DNA from: an uncultured Pelagibacteraceae bacterium
GTDB taxonomy: Bacteria; Pseudomonadota; Alphaproteobacteria; Pelagibacterales; Pelagibacteraceae
Assembly: GCA_902630665.1 (NCBI GenBank)
Contig: CACOVP010000002.1
Coordinates: 1-64,000 of the forward strand
Length of the DNA stretch: 64,000 nt
Reading direction: 5' to 3'
Notes under the pieces: generated by a model
Database searches by the model: none
What the model was told of the DNA's origin: nothing
Seen by the model: the letters and a program-made list of their open reading frames with translations, nothing else
Translations under genes and position numbers: made by a program
Shown here: positions 40,038-48,387 of the stretch, piece after piece
Layout of the letters: every line of letters starts with the position of its first letter
Numbering within the stretch: the first letter of the stretch is position 1

Positions 40038-40687
40038 ATAATAAGGAAAAATCCAGGATCATAATTAGGAATTTAAATAAGATTTATCCAAAAGTTCCTA
40101 TTCCTCTTAATTATAAAAACACTTTTACACTTTTGATTTCGGTTCTTCTCTCAGCGCAATGTACTGATGTAAATGTAAATAATGTAACTAAAAAAATTTA
40201 TCCTAAATATAATACACCAAGACATTTTGTAAAATTAGGTAGAAAAAGAATTGAAAAATTAATTAAAAAAATAGGAATTTTTAGAGTTAAAGCAAAAAGT
40301 ATCTTTTATTTATCTAAAACTTTAATAGAAAAGCACAATGGTAAAGTGCCCAGGACCTTTGAAGAACTTGAGCAACTACCTGGGGTTGGTCATAAGACAG
40401 CAAGCGTAGTTATGTCTCAAGGTTTTGGTTATCCAGCTTTTCCAATAGATACTCATATTCATAGACTTGCACAAAGGTGGGGTCTTACAAGTGGGAAAAA
40501 TGTAGTAGAAACAGAAAAAGATTTAAAAAATATATTTCCAAAAAAAAGTTGGAATAAACTTCATCTTCAAATAATTTGGTATGGTAGAGAGTATTGTAAA
40601 GCAAGAGATTGTTATGGTATTTCTTGTAAAATATGTAAAAGCTGTTATCCAAATAGAAAAAAAAAAATTAAAACTAAAAAAGCTTAA
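40034..40687 (+). CDS. nth: Endonuclease III with an atypical cysteine cluster
   Basis: The 217-residue helix-hairpin-helix glycosylase has catalytic Lys121 in LPGVGHKTASVVM and Asp139 in FPIDTHIHRL, and LLSAQCTDVNVNN near the N-terminus. It excises oxidised pyrimidines and nicks the strand. The C-terminal iron-sulfur region has Cys188, Cys193, Cys198, Cys201 and Cys204 rather than the canonical C-x6-C-x2-C-x5-C, with Gly at the usual second cysteine position. The start is GTG overlapping the dapB stop. Confidence 0.9.
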   Translation: MNNKEKSRIIIRNLNKIYPKVPIPLNYKNTFTLLISVLLSAQCTDVNVNNVTKKIYPKYNTPRHFVKLGRKRIEKLIKKIGIFRVKAKSIFYLSKTLIEKHNGKVPRTFEELEQLPGVGHKTASVVMSQGFGYPAFPIDTHIHRLAQRWGLTSGKNVVETEKDLKNIFPKKSWNKLHLQIIWYGREYCKARDCYGISCKICKSCYPNRKKKIKTKKA

Positions 40688-40693
40688 AGATAT

Positions 40694-41623
40694 ATGGAAA
40701 TTTTAGGGATCGGTAACGCAATAGTCGACGTTATCTGCAAAATTGATGAAAATTTTCTTAAAGAAAATTCTTTGACTAAAAGTACCATGAAACTTGTGGA
40801 TGAAAATCAATTTAAAAAATTGCTTTCTAATTTAAAAATAGAAGAAACAATATCAGGCGGTTCAGTTGCAAATTCTATTGTTGGATTAGCTCAACTAGGA
40901 AATGATGTTGGCTTCATTGGAAAAATAAGTGATGACGATTTAGGTAAAGAATATGAAAAAGGATTAAAACAAGAAAATGTCAACTATTTTTACTCTAAAA
41001 AAAAAGAAGAACTTTCTACTGGCACTTGTTTAATTTTAATTACACCTGACTCGGAAAGAACAATGGTAACTTTCTTGGGAACTGCTGGTAAAATTAGTGA
41101 AAAAGATATTAATGTGAATGCAGTAAAAAAAAGTAATATTTTGTTTCTTGAGGGTTACCTGTGGGACGAAGGTGAGCCTAGAAAAGCATTCGATAAAGCA
41201 ATAAATAATGCGAACAAAGTAGCGATGTCTTTATCAGACTTGTTTTGCGTGGAAAGACACAAGCCTCATTTTTTTGATTTAATAAAAAATAAGTTGGATA
41301 TTACTTTTGCGAACGAGCAAGAGATTATGTCTTTAATAAATACAAAAAATTTTAATGAAGTAGTTGAGTTTTCAAAAAAAAACCAAAAACTTACTATCGT
41401 GACAAGAGGTAATAAAGGTTCTATAGCGATTGATAAAGATAGTGTAACCGAATGTAATGCAAAAGAGAATCTTAAAATTGTAGATTTAACTGGAGCTGGT
41501 GATTTATTTGCTGGTGGATTTCTTGATGGATATACTAAAGGTAAATCAATTAAGGAGAGTTTAGAGAAAGGAACTGAAATGGCCTCAAAGGTTATACAAA
41601 TAATTGGTGCAAGATTAAAATAA
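40694..41623 (+). CDS. PfkB-family carbohydrate/nucleoside kinase (adenosine kinase-like)
   Basis: The 309-residue ribokinase-fold protein has the N-terminal GGSVANSIVGLAQLG motif and the catalytic LTGAGDLFAGGFLDGY motif containing the base aspartate. The N-terminal sequence MEILGIGNAIVDVICKIDENFL resembles the adenosine kinase/sugar kinase branch found after nth in alphaproteobacteria. The substrate (adenosine, ribose or another sugar) cannot be decided by eye. It ends 1 base from the convergent ArfA-like gene. Confidence 0.87.
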   Translation: MEILGIGNAIVDVICKIDENFLKENSLTKSTMKLVDENQFKKLLSNLKIEETISGGSVANSIVGLAQLGNDVGFIGKISDDDLGKEYEKGLKQENVNYFYSKKKEELSTGTCLILITPDSERTMVTFLGTAGKISEKDINVNAVKKSNILFLEGYLWDEGEPRKAFDKAINNANKVAMSLSDLFCVERHKPHFFDLIKNKLDITFANEQEIMSLINTKNFNEVVEFSKKNQKLTIVTRGNKGSIAIDKDSVTECNAKENLKIVDLTGAGDLFAGGFLDGYTKGKSIKESLEKGTEMASKVIQIIGARLK

Positions 41624-41624
41624 G

Positions 41625-41732
41625 CTACTTTTTAATTCTTTTAAAACTTCCTTTTCCTTTTTTGGGTTTAATAATTCTTTTACGATATTTTTTACTGAAC
41701 AAATCTACTGCAATTTTATTTCTTTTTTTCAA
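41625..41732 (-). CDS. arfA: ArfA-like alternative ribosome-rescue factor (35 residues)
   Basis: This short frame encodes 35 residues with the segment DLFSKKYRKRIIKPKKGKGS followed by FKR, closely matching the ArfA core of E. coli (LFRQRVEKNKKGKGSYMRK). ArfA recruits RF2 to ribosomes stalled on mRNAs without a stop codon, backing up tmRNA. The start is TTG overlapping the upstream regulator stop (TTGA), with an AGGG 9 bases before it. A stop lies only five codons further upstream, so no longer form is possible. It exactly fills the gap next to the pfkB gene. Confidence 0.72.
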   Translation of the reverse strand: MKKRNKIAVDLFSKKYRKRIIKPKKGKGSFKRIKK

Positions 41733-42343
41733 AAATAGTAACCCTGTTTATTGTTCAATATAAATTTTGAGTCAAAAAATTTATCATTTATTTTTTTTCT
41801 TAATCTATAAATATGAGTTTCTACTGTATGTGTATCTGCATCAGTAGAATAGTTCCATACAGTTGATAAAATCTTATTTTTTGAAACAGGATCATTATTA
41901 TTTAATAAAAGTTCCAAAAGCTGAATTTCTTTTTCCGTTAGTATAACAAAATCATCATTTTTAGTTAATTTTTTTTCATTTTTATTTAATAAATATTCTT
42001 TAAGTTTGATTGAAGAGTTTTGATTAAATTTTACTTTAGCTAATGTATTTTCTATAGTTTCATTTATTTCTTTTAATGTTGTTGGTAGCTTAATGATATT
42101 GTCGAATAATTTAGAGTCTTTTTTTTTATTTGAGGTAGCCAAAATCTTAACTGTTTTTATTTTAGATAAGTTTTTAGATTGGTCCTCATCTTCATGAATT
42201 AAAATAATATCATTATTTATACTAAGCTTTTCCAAAGAATTGTTATCTTTTTTCACTATGTTAAACTTTAAATAGTTTTGAAGTTCGTCTAAAGTAGATA
42301 AAAAGTTTTTTGGACCTAAAACTAGAACATTTAATTTATGCAT
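41729..42343 (-). CDS. Orphan response regulator-like protein with degenerate receiver and OmpR/PhoB winged helix
   Basis: The 204-residue protein ends in a clear OmpR/PhoB DNA-binding domain (about 130-204; ILTEKEIQLLELLLNNNDPVSKNKILSTVWN and HTVETHIYRLRKKI). The N-terminal 110 residues keep a receiver-like rhythm, including a Lys-x-Pro near 105, but the expected phosphoacceptor aspartate after strand 3 reads IILIHEDED. No histidine kinase is adjacent. Its ATG overlaps the divergent YkuD ATG as ATGCAT, so it may control that transpeptidase gene. Targets are unknown. Confidence 0.82.
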   Translation of the reverse strand: MHKLNVLVLGPKNFLSTLDELQNYLKFNIVKKDNNSLEKLSINNDIILIHEDEDQSKNLSKIKTVKILATSNKKKDSKLFDNIIKLPTTLKEINETIENTLAKVKFNQNSSIKLKEYLLNKNEKKLTKNDDFVILTEKEIQLLELLLNNNDPVSKNKILSTVWNYSTDADTHTVETHIYRLRKKINDKFFDSKFILNNKQGYYF

Positions 42344-42829
42344 ATAATAGTTAAAAAAAAATACCTTATTTATGGAAAATTTAAAGTGAAATGTTCTGTT
42401 GGGAAAAAAGGAACCGGAATTAAGAAAAAAGAGGGTGATTTAATAACACCCAAAGGTTGCTATGAATTGGTAAATATTTTTTATAGAAGCGATAGAATTT
42501 CTGAATTAAGTTCAAAATTTAAATTAATAAGTATCAAAAAGAATATGGGTTGGTGCGATGATCCTAGATCGAAACAATACAATAAATTAATTAAATTACC
42601 TTTCGGGTATAGGTTTGAAAAGTTGTATAGAAGAGATTATATTTACGATATTATCCTAGTGCTTAATTATAACATGTCTCCTGTAAAAAAAGATAAAGGA
42701 AGTGCAATATTTATTCATGTGTCAAAAAAAAATTATAAACCTACTAAAGGGTGTATTGCAATAAAAAAAAACGAATTAATAAGATTGGTCAGCCTGATCA
42801 AAAAAAAAACAAAAGTAAAAGTTTTTTAA
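42338..42829 (+). CDS. YkuD-family L,D-transpeptidase domain protein
   Basis: The 163-residue protein has the YkuD active-site motif with His127 in AIFIHVSKK and Cys139 in PTKGCIAI. L,D-transpeptidases cross-link peptidoglycan or attach lipoproteins to it. No signal peptide is seen, as in the short YkuD proteins of alphaproteobacteria, so export is unclear. Its ATG overlaps the divergent regulator ATG completely (ATGCAT), and its 3' end overlaps yggS by 4 bases. Confidence 0.85.
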   Translation: MHIIVKKKYLIYGKFKVKCSVGKKGTGIKKKEGDLITPKGCYELVNIFYRSDRISELSSKFKLISIKKNMGWCDDPRSKQYNKLIKLPFGYRFEKLYRRDYIYDIILVLNYNMSPVKKDKGSAIFIHVSKKNYKPTKGCIAIKKNELIRLVSLIKKKTKVKVF

Positions 42830-43476
42830 GATCGGTTACCAAATATAGAACTACCTATTCTCACAAATGTTGAGTCATTTTTTACTGCTTCTTCGTAATC
42901 TGAAGACATACCCATACTTAGTTCGGGTAAACCCAAAGTCTTATTCAATTTATTTGTAAATTCAAAATATTTTTTTGTATTGTTATCATTAGGCGGAATT
43001 ACCATTAAACCAATAACATTTAATTTTTTTTCTCTTACGCAGTAATCAACAAAGCTTTCTACCTCAAGACTCGGAATACCGTATTTTTGGGTTTCATCTC
43101 CAATATTAACCTGTACAAAATATTTTAAAGATTTCGCACTATTTTTTTCATAATCAGAGAGAATGTCAGCAAGTTTTTGCCTATCAAGAGAATGAATGTA
43201 GTCAAACAAGTCTGCAGCATTTTTAGCCTTATTTGTTTGAAGACCGCCAACCATGTGTAGTTTTAAATCAGGGTGATCCAATTTCAATGACTTCCATTTA
43301 GAAGTTGCCTCCTGAACTTTGTTTTCTCCAAAATGTTTGTGTCCAAAATCAATTAGAGGCTTAATATGATCTAGTGGAAAAGTCTTACTAATAGCAACGA
43401 TATTTACAGGATTTAGTTTTTGTATTTTGCTAATATTTAATTTAATTTTATTAAATTTTTCAATTATTTTATTCAT
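42826..43476 (-). CDS. YggS/PLPBP pyridoxal-phosphate homeostasis protein
   Basis: The 216-residue protein of the alanine-racemase-barrel YggS family has the PLP lysine Lys31 in NIVAISKTFP, GENKVQEATSKW, HMVGGLQTNKAKN and LSMGMSSDYEEAV. It binds PLP without known catalysis and maintains vitamin B6 and amino-acid balance. The ATG abuts the divergent ThiE-like ATG with no base between (CATATG). Confidence 0.95.
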   Translation of the reverse strand: MNKIIEKFNKIKLNISKIQKLNPVNIVAISKTFPLDHIKPLIDFGHKHFGENKVQEATSKWKSLKLDHPDLKLHMVGGLQTNKAKNAADLFDYIHSLDRQKLADILSDYEKNSAKSLKYFVQVNIGDETQKYGIPSLEVESFVDYCVREKKLNVIGLMVIPPNDNNTKKYFEFTNKLNKTLGLPELSMGMSSDYEEAVKNDSTFVRIGSSIFGNRS

Positions 43477-44043
43477 ATGTTTATACGCAAAAAAAAATAC
43501 TTTATTATTATTGAAAATATCAAAGATATTAATTTAAGTAACTTAAAAAAAAACAAATTTTCTCTTATTTATAGACCCAAAAAAAATATCACAGAATTCA
43601 ATAGATTACTAAGTTTTAGAAAAAAATGTTTAACGAAGAATATTAAATTTTACGTTGCAAATGATCTTAAACTCTGCAAGTTATTAAAATCAGATGGTAT
43701 ATATCTGTCCTCATTTAATAAAAATTTAAAAGTAATGCTGTTTAAGAGATCTAATTTTGATTTAATTGGTTCAGCTCATAATATAAAAGAACTAAATTTA
43801 AAAAAACTACAACGATGTAGTTACATACTATTTTCAAAATTGTTTCAAGTAAGCTACAAACCAAACGATAAATTCTTTGGTCTGTTAAGATTTAACTTAT
43901 TAATGAAAAAAAACAGTAAAATAATTCCACTAGGTGGAATTAATCTTAAAAATCTAAAAAAACTCAATCAAATTAGCAGTGAGGGTCTCGCGCTAATGTC
44001 AGAAATAAAAAAAAAGCCGGCTATTTCTAGCCGGCTTTTATAA
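43477..44043 (+). CDS. Divergent ThiE/TenI-like protein
   Basis: The 188-residue protein resembles a reduced TMP-synthase/TenI barrel: SDGIYLSS, LIGSAHNIKELN, YILFSKLFQVSYKP and IIPLGGINLKNLKKL occur in the expected order. The strongly basic composition and missing TMP-synthase residues make thiamine phosphate synthase activity doubtful. No thiamine genes are nearby. The last ten codons lie inside the hairpin terminator of the convergent porin gene, so the C-terminal KKPAISSRLL may be dictated by RNA structure. Confidence 0.65.
   Translation: MFIRKKKYFIIIENIKDINLSNLKKNKFSLIYRPKKNITEFNRLLSFRKKCLTKNIKFYVANDLKLCKLLKSDGIYLSSFNKNLKVMLFKRSNFDLIGSAHNIKELNLKKLQRCSYILFSKLFQVSYKPNDKFFGLLRFNLLMKKNSKIIPLGGINLKNLKKLNQISSEGLALMSEIKKKPAISSRLL
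44004..44039 (-). terminator. Strong intrinsic terminator of the porin gene, overlapping the ThiE-like 3' end
   Basis: A 12-base stem (44012-44023 with 44028-44039, containing AGCCGGCTA) closes a TTTC loop. On the minus strand it is followed by nine T residues, giving a strong Rho-independent terminator for the porin transcript. On the plus strand only four T residues follow, so it is weaker for the ThiE-like gene. It is the most G+C-rich structure I see between genes. Confidence 0.88.
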
Positions 44044-44060
44044 TCTAAGTCTCTAAATAA

Positions 44061-45089
44061 TTAAAACGCAGTTTTAATGCTTAGAGTTCTAGTCTCGTCA
44101 TCTGTACCTGCAGTGTATCCAGCATTAGAAGTTTTAGCATCTGCTAAAGCTAATGTTAAACCACCTACAGTGTAAGCAACGTTAAGAGATTTTGTTTCTT
44201 GCTCAGTATTTGTTCCGTCATTGTTATGTTGACTAGACTCATATCTGTTGTAAGAAATTGCAAAATCATCGTTCACTGCATATGCTATACCAATGATATC
44301 ATCTTTGTAGAAATCTTTTTGGTGAGCATCTGTAGCGATAGCTGCGTAAGCTTTCTTCTGATATCCAACTTTAAGTGGACCAACTGGGAATACTACCGCA
44401 ACTGTTGCACCTTCTTTTGCTTGATAATCAGAATCTGTTGCATCTTGATTTTCGTAACCAAGTGTAACTTTTGCAACGCTTAACGGAGTTGATCCAATAA
44501 ATGGCACAGATGCCACTGGAATTCCTACGTTAACTGTGTTTGCTGATCTTACACCTGCATTATTATCACCTGATGCAGATTTTTCATTATTCGTTTTACC
44601 GTCTACTTTTGGATAGTAAGTATAATCTACTGATATACCTGTACCACCTACGTCGGCATTATTGTAACCAAGACTCATTGAACCTTCTAATCCTGAACCA
44701 AAGTCTACTGAGTATGTACCTGATCCTGAACCATTAGCTTCTTCAAAAGCTGTCGGTGTAATATCGTCTATGGCATTTGCTGAGTCACCTGAGTTACCTA
44801 TTTTAAAAGTACCGATGTCTGTAGCAAGAGTGTATTTGTGGTCCGCACCTGAATCACCTAAGAACGTTCCGTCTGTTCCCATTGTCCATGTTGCAGTACC
44901 AAAGTCAGTGTCAGTTGAACCTGTAAACGTTAGGTCTGTATTCATACCTAATGGGTTACCTGTCTGTCTGTCAATCTCTGACTGGTAAGTAGCTTGCATA
45001 GAACCAGTTACTGTCAATTCACCAGCGTTAACTGATGTAAATGCAAATAATCCAGTTACTAAAGCTACAACTATTTTCAATTGTTTCAT
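44061..45089 (-). CDS. Outer-membrane porin
   Basis: The 342-residue protein has a signal peptide (MKQLKIVVALVTGLFAFTSVNA) followed by GELTVTGSMQATYQSE, then alternating beta-strand and glycine/aspartate-rich loops, and ends with TRTLSIKTAF, the C-terminal phenylalanine signature of outer-membrane barrels. It fits Gram-negative general porins of alphaproteobacteria. The AGGAGAAAC ribosome site, large 5' region and strong terminator all suggest high expression. It is transcribed alone. Confidence 0.87.
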   Translation of the reverse strand: MKQLKIVVALVTGLFAFTSVNAGELTVTGSMQATYQSEIDRQTGNPLGMNTDLTFTGSTDTDFGTATWTMGTDGTFLGDSGADHKYTLATDIGTFKIGNSGDSANAIDDITPTAFEEANGSGSGTYSVDFGSGLEGSMSLGYNNADVGGTGISVDYTYYPKVDGKTNNEKSASGDNNAGVRSANTVNVGIPVASVPFIGSTPLSVAKVTLGYENQDATDSDYQAKEGATVAVVFPVGPLKVGYQKKAYAAIATDAHQKDFYKDDIIGIAYAVNDDFAISYNRYESSQHNNDGTNTEQETKSLNVAYTVGGLTLALADAKTSNAGYTAGTDDETRTLSIKTAF

Positions 45090-45102
45090 TGTTTCTCCTG
45101 TT

Positions 45103-45120
45103 TATTTTATTAATAAAATA
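45103..45120. repeat. 18-base AT palindrome in porin leader
   Basis: TATTTTATTAATAAAATA is a perfect palindrome lying just upstream of the porin ribosome site. It is made only of A and T, so chance occurrence in this genome is quite possible. It could alternatively be a protein-binding site or a leader hairpin. Confidence 0.4.
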
Positions 45121-45229
45121 TATTTTCTATATTTATCGGGACTTTTTTAATGATTTCTTAGTTGAATTTCCTCTCAAATACTTTTAAAACCTCATTTTTT
45201 GAGTAATTGTGATATATTTGCAACAGTCA

Positions 45230-45255
45230 AAAAGTCTTGATAATTAAAGACTTTT
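45230..45255. promoter_or_regulatory. Inverted repeat between porin and DUF3576 genes
   Basis: AAAAGTCTT and AAGACTTTT form a perfect 9-base inverted repeat with an 8-base spacer in the 208-base divergent gap. It is 43-68 bases upstream of the DUF3576 start, just before TATAAT-like -10 sequences at 45267-45272 and 45278-45283. It could be an operator for either gene. It lacks a U-tract in either direction, so a terminator is less likely. The rest of the gap shows only AT-rich promoter-like sequence. Confidence 0.5.
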
Positions 45256-45297
45256 AGATAATTAGATATAATTATTATATAATATACGTCTTTCAAC

Positions 45298-45855
45298 ATG
45301 AAAATTAAAAAATTCATAAGCATTTTACTAATTTTATTAGTTGTACCCATTTTTTTTACCTCTTGCCAAAAATTGAAGGATTTTCATGATCCACCGGATT
45401 TATCCAAAGAACCTTTGGATCCAGATAAAAGAGCTCAAAGAAATATTAAAGAGGGTAGAGGAATTAATTTAGGAGGAATTGCTAATAGGAAAACTACTTA
45501 CGAATTTAGTACTGCAAATCCTATGTGGAGGGCTTCTTTAGAAGTCTTAGACTTTATTCCTTTAACGACAGTTGATTACTCAGGGGGGATGATTATAACT
45601 GACTGGTACTCCGAAACCGACGGAACGTCTAACGAGTCATTAAAAATTACAGTAAGATTTCTCTCAAACGAAATTAGAGCTGATAGTTTAAAAATAGTTG
45701 TACATAAAAAAAGATGCAGTGCTAATAATTCTTGTAAGATGTCATTACTACCAGCTGACTCTCAAATAAAATCTGAATTGAGATCCGTGATCCTTAGAAA
45801 AGCATCTCTGATTGAAAAAGCATCTAAAGGAAAAAAGTCAAATAAAAAAAACTAA
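45298..45855 (+). CDS. DUF3576 lipoprotein
   Basis: The 185-residue protein has a lipoprotein signal (hydrophobic 8-22, lipobox FFTSC with Cys23) and a conserved C-terminal domain including ANPMWRASLEVLDFIPLTTVDYSGGMIITDWYS, which matches the alphaproteobacterial DUF3576 family encoded just upstream of leuS. The gene order DUF3576-leuS-lptE-holA is typical of the class, hinting at an outer-membrane assembly role that remains unproven. Confidence 0.85.
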   Translation: MKIKKFISILLILLVVPIFFTSCQKLKDFHDPPDLSKEPLDPDKRAQRNIKEGRGINLGGIANRKTTYEFSTANPMWRASLEVLDFIPLTTVDYSGGMIITDWYSETDGTSNESLKITVRFLSNEIRADSLKIVVHKKRCSANNSCKMSLLPADSQIKSELRSVILRKASLIEKASKGKKSNKKN

Positions 45856-45864
45856 TATTCATTT

Positions 45865-48387
45865 ATGGAAAGATATAATTGTCTAGCTGTTGAAAAAAAA
45901 TGGCAGCAAAAATTTTCCAAGGAAACTTTAAAAAGAGAAAAAAGTAAAAAAAAGTTTTATTGTTTAGAGATGTTTCCTTATCCATCAGGGAATATTCACA
46001 TGGGGCACGTAAGAAACTATACAATAGGTGATGTAATTGCGAGATACAAATACTTAAATGGTTTTGATGTTTTACATCCAATGGGTTGGGACGCTTTTGG
46101 ATTGCCTGCAGAAAATGCCTCAAAACAAAATAACTCTCACCCTAAAGATTGGACAAATGAAAATATCAAAACAATGAAAAAACAGTTGCAAATGCTAGGT
46201 TTGAGTATCGATTGGAGTCTTGAAATTTCAACATGCGATAAAAATTATTATAAATTTCAACAAGAAATATTTATAGATTTCTTCAAAAACGGCTTAGTCT
46301 CAAGAAGAGAAACATATGTAAATTGGGATCCAGTAGAAAAGACAGTTTTAGCTAACGAACAAGTTATAGATGGTCGAGGATGGAGATCAAATGCAATCGT
46401 TGAAAGGAAAAAGTTATCACAATGGTTTTTTAATATAACTAAATTTTCTGAAGATCTTTTAACCGATCTAGAGAAACTTGAAGGTTGGCCAGATAAAGTA
46501 AAACTAATGCAAAAAAACTGGATTGGGAAATCTTTAGGTTGCGAAATTGACTTTGAAATTTCTAATAAAAAAGAAAAAATTAAGATATTCACTACTAGAC
46601 CTGACACTATTTATGGAGCGAGTTTTATTGCACTTTCTACAGATCATCCTTTAAGTGAGAATTTTAAAAATTTAAAAGATTTTAAAGATTTCAAAATTAA
46701 TTGTGATAAAACAGGAACAACAGAGGAAGCTTTAGCTAATGCTGAGAAAATTGGCTATAAAAGTAATTTAACCGCTAATCACCCTTTTATACCCGGAAAA
46801 AAAATACCAATATATTTTGCAAATTTTGTACTTATGGACTACGGAAGTGGTGCAATATTTGGGTGTCCTGCTCACGATCAAAGAGATTTTGAATTTGCAA
46901 AAAAATATGATTTAGAAATTATTCAAGTAGTTGATAATGAAGTTAAAAATGAAACTTTAAAAGAAGCCTTTACGGGAGAAGGGAAAATTATTAATTCAAA
47001 TTTTCTTAATGGTTTAAATATTTCTGATGCTAAAATTAAAATTATTAATGAAATTGAGAAAAAAGGTATTGGTAAGAAAAAAACTCAATATCGTCTTAAA
47101 GACTGGGGCATTTCAAGACAAAGATATTGGGGCTGTCCAATACCAATGATTTATTTAGATGATGGCAAAGTTGTACCAGTCGACAAAAGCGAGTTACCAG
47201 TTGAACTTCCTAATGACATAGATTTAAATTCAAATGGAAATCCTTTAGCTAATCATCCAAATTGGAAAAACACGACTCAAAAATCTACCGGAAAGAAAGC
47301 AATTAGAGAAACGGATACTTTAGATACTTTTGTGGATTCATCTTGGTATTTTTTAAGATTTTGCTCCCCAAAACACGAAACTTCTCCTTTTGACTTAAAA
47401 AAAGTTAAATATTGGATGCCAGTTGATCAATACATTGGAGGGGTTGAACATGCAATTCTACATTTGCTTTATTCTCGTTTTTTTACAAAGGCTATAAACA
47501 AATGTAATAAAAATTTTGAAATAAATGAGCCTTTTAAGAATCTTTTTACTCAAGGAATGGTTTGTCACGAGTCTTACAAAGACTTAAATGGTAATTGGTT
47601 GTATCCCCATGAAATAGAAAAAATTGACACAAAGAATGCAATTAAAAAATCTGATAAAAGTAAAGTTGTTGTTGGTTCCCCTGAGTCAATGTCAAAGTCA
47701 AAAAAAAATACTATAGATCCTGAACATATGATCAAAAATCATGGAGCTGACGCTGTCAGATGGTTTATTCTCTCTGATAGTCCTCCAGAAAAAGATATTC
47801 AATGGTCTGAGATAGGTGTTTCATCAGCTCATAAATTTTTGCAAAAAATTTGGAATCTAAATTTTATGGTTATTAACTTTAAAAATTCAAAAGTAGATGA
47901 AGAAGCAGAAATTAAATTCATCTCTGAGATGAATAATTTTATATACAAGATTGACAACTCTATAAAAAAATTTCGTTTTAACGTTTGCGTCGCAAATTTT
48001 TACGAAATATACAATTTTTTTAAAAACAGTCTTGAAAAAGGCATTAGTCAAAAAATTTTAAAAGAATTTATGGTAAAAGTTATGCAATTAATGATTCCTT
48101 TTACTCCCCACATAGCACATGAATGTTTATCTGCTTTAAATTCAGAGTCTACGCAGGAATGGCCAAAAATTAATGAGGGAGTAAACTTAAAGCAAGTTAA
48201 ATTGGCTGTTCAAGTTAACGGGAAAACAAGAGATGTTCTTATAGTGAATACAGATTTAAAAGAAAGCGATGTTACTAAAATTATTACTGATAATTCAAAA
48301 GCTAAAAAATTCATTCAAGGTAAAAAGATAGCTAGAACTATTTTTGTTAAAAATAAAATAATCAACTATATAATCGCGGAAAAATGA
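45865..48387 (+). CDS. leuS: Leucyl-tRNA synthetase
   Basis: The 840-residue class I synthetase has HMGH in [14 protein letters not shown] near residue 42-50, the CP1 editing domain (including [12 protein letters not shown] and the conserved [15 protein letters not shown]), and a KMSKS-type motif MSKSKKNT. It charges tRNA-Leu and edits norvaline and isoleucine errors. It overlaps lptE by 4 bases (ATGA). Confidence 0.98.
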   Translation: MERYNCLAVEKKWQQKFSKETLKREKSKKKFYCLEMFPYPSGNIHMGHVRNYTIGDVIARYKYLNGFDVLHPMGWDAFGLPAENASKQNNSHPKDWTNENIKTMKKQLQMLGLSIDWSLEISTCDKNYYKFQQEIFIDFFKNGLVSRRETYVNWDPVEKTVLANEQVIDGRGWRSNAIVERKKLSQWFFNITKFSEDLLTDLEKLEGWPDKVKLMQKNWIGKSLGCEIDFEISNKKEKIKIFTTRPDTIYGASFIALSTDHPLSENFKNLKDFKDFKINCDKTGTTEEALANAEKIGYKSNLTANHPFIPGKKIPIYFANFVLMDYGSGAIFGCPAHDQRDFEFAKKYDLEIIQVVDNEVKNETLKEAFTGEGKIINSNFLNGLNISDAKIKIINEIEKKGIGKKKTQYRLKDWGISRQRYWGCPIPMIYLDDGKVVPVDKSELPVELPNDIDLNSNGNPLANHPNWKNTTQKSTGKKAIRETDTLDTFVDSSWYFLRFCSPKHETSPFDLKKVKYWMPVDQYIGGVEHAILHLLYSRFFTKAINKCNKNFEINEPFKNLFTQGMVCHESYKDLNGNWLYPHEIEKIDTKNAIKKSDKSKVVVGSPESMSKSKKNTIDPEHMIKNHGADAVRWFILSDSPPEKDIQWSEIGVSSAHKFLQKIWNLNFMVINFKNSKVDEEAEIKFISEMNNFIYKIDNSIKKFRFNVCVANFYEIYNFFKNSLEKGISQKILKEFMVKVMQLMIPFTPHIAHECLSALNSESTQEWPKINEGVNLKQVKLAVQVNGKTRDVLIVNTDLKESDVTKIITDNSKAKKFIQGKKIARTIFVKNKIINYIIAEK

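Noticed and set aside
44199..44483. Plus-strand frames opposite the porin gene
   Set aside because: They are antisense to a clear porin with signal peptide and C-terminal Phe. The cysteine-rich or histidine-rich translations look like artefacts of porin codon use.
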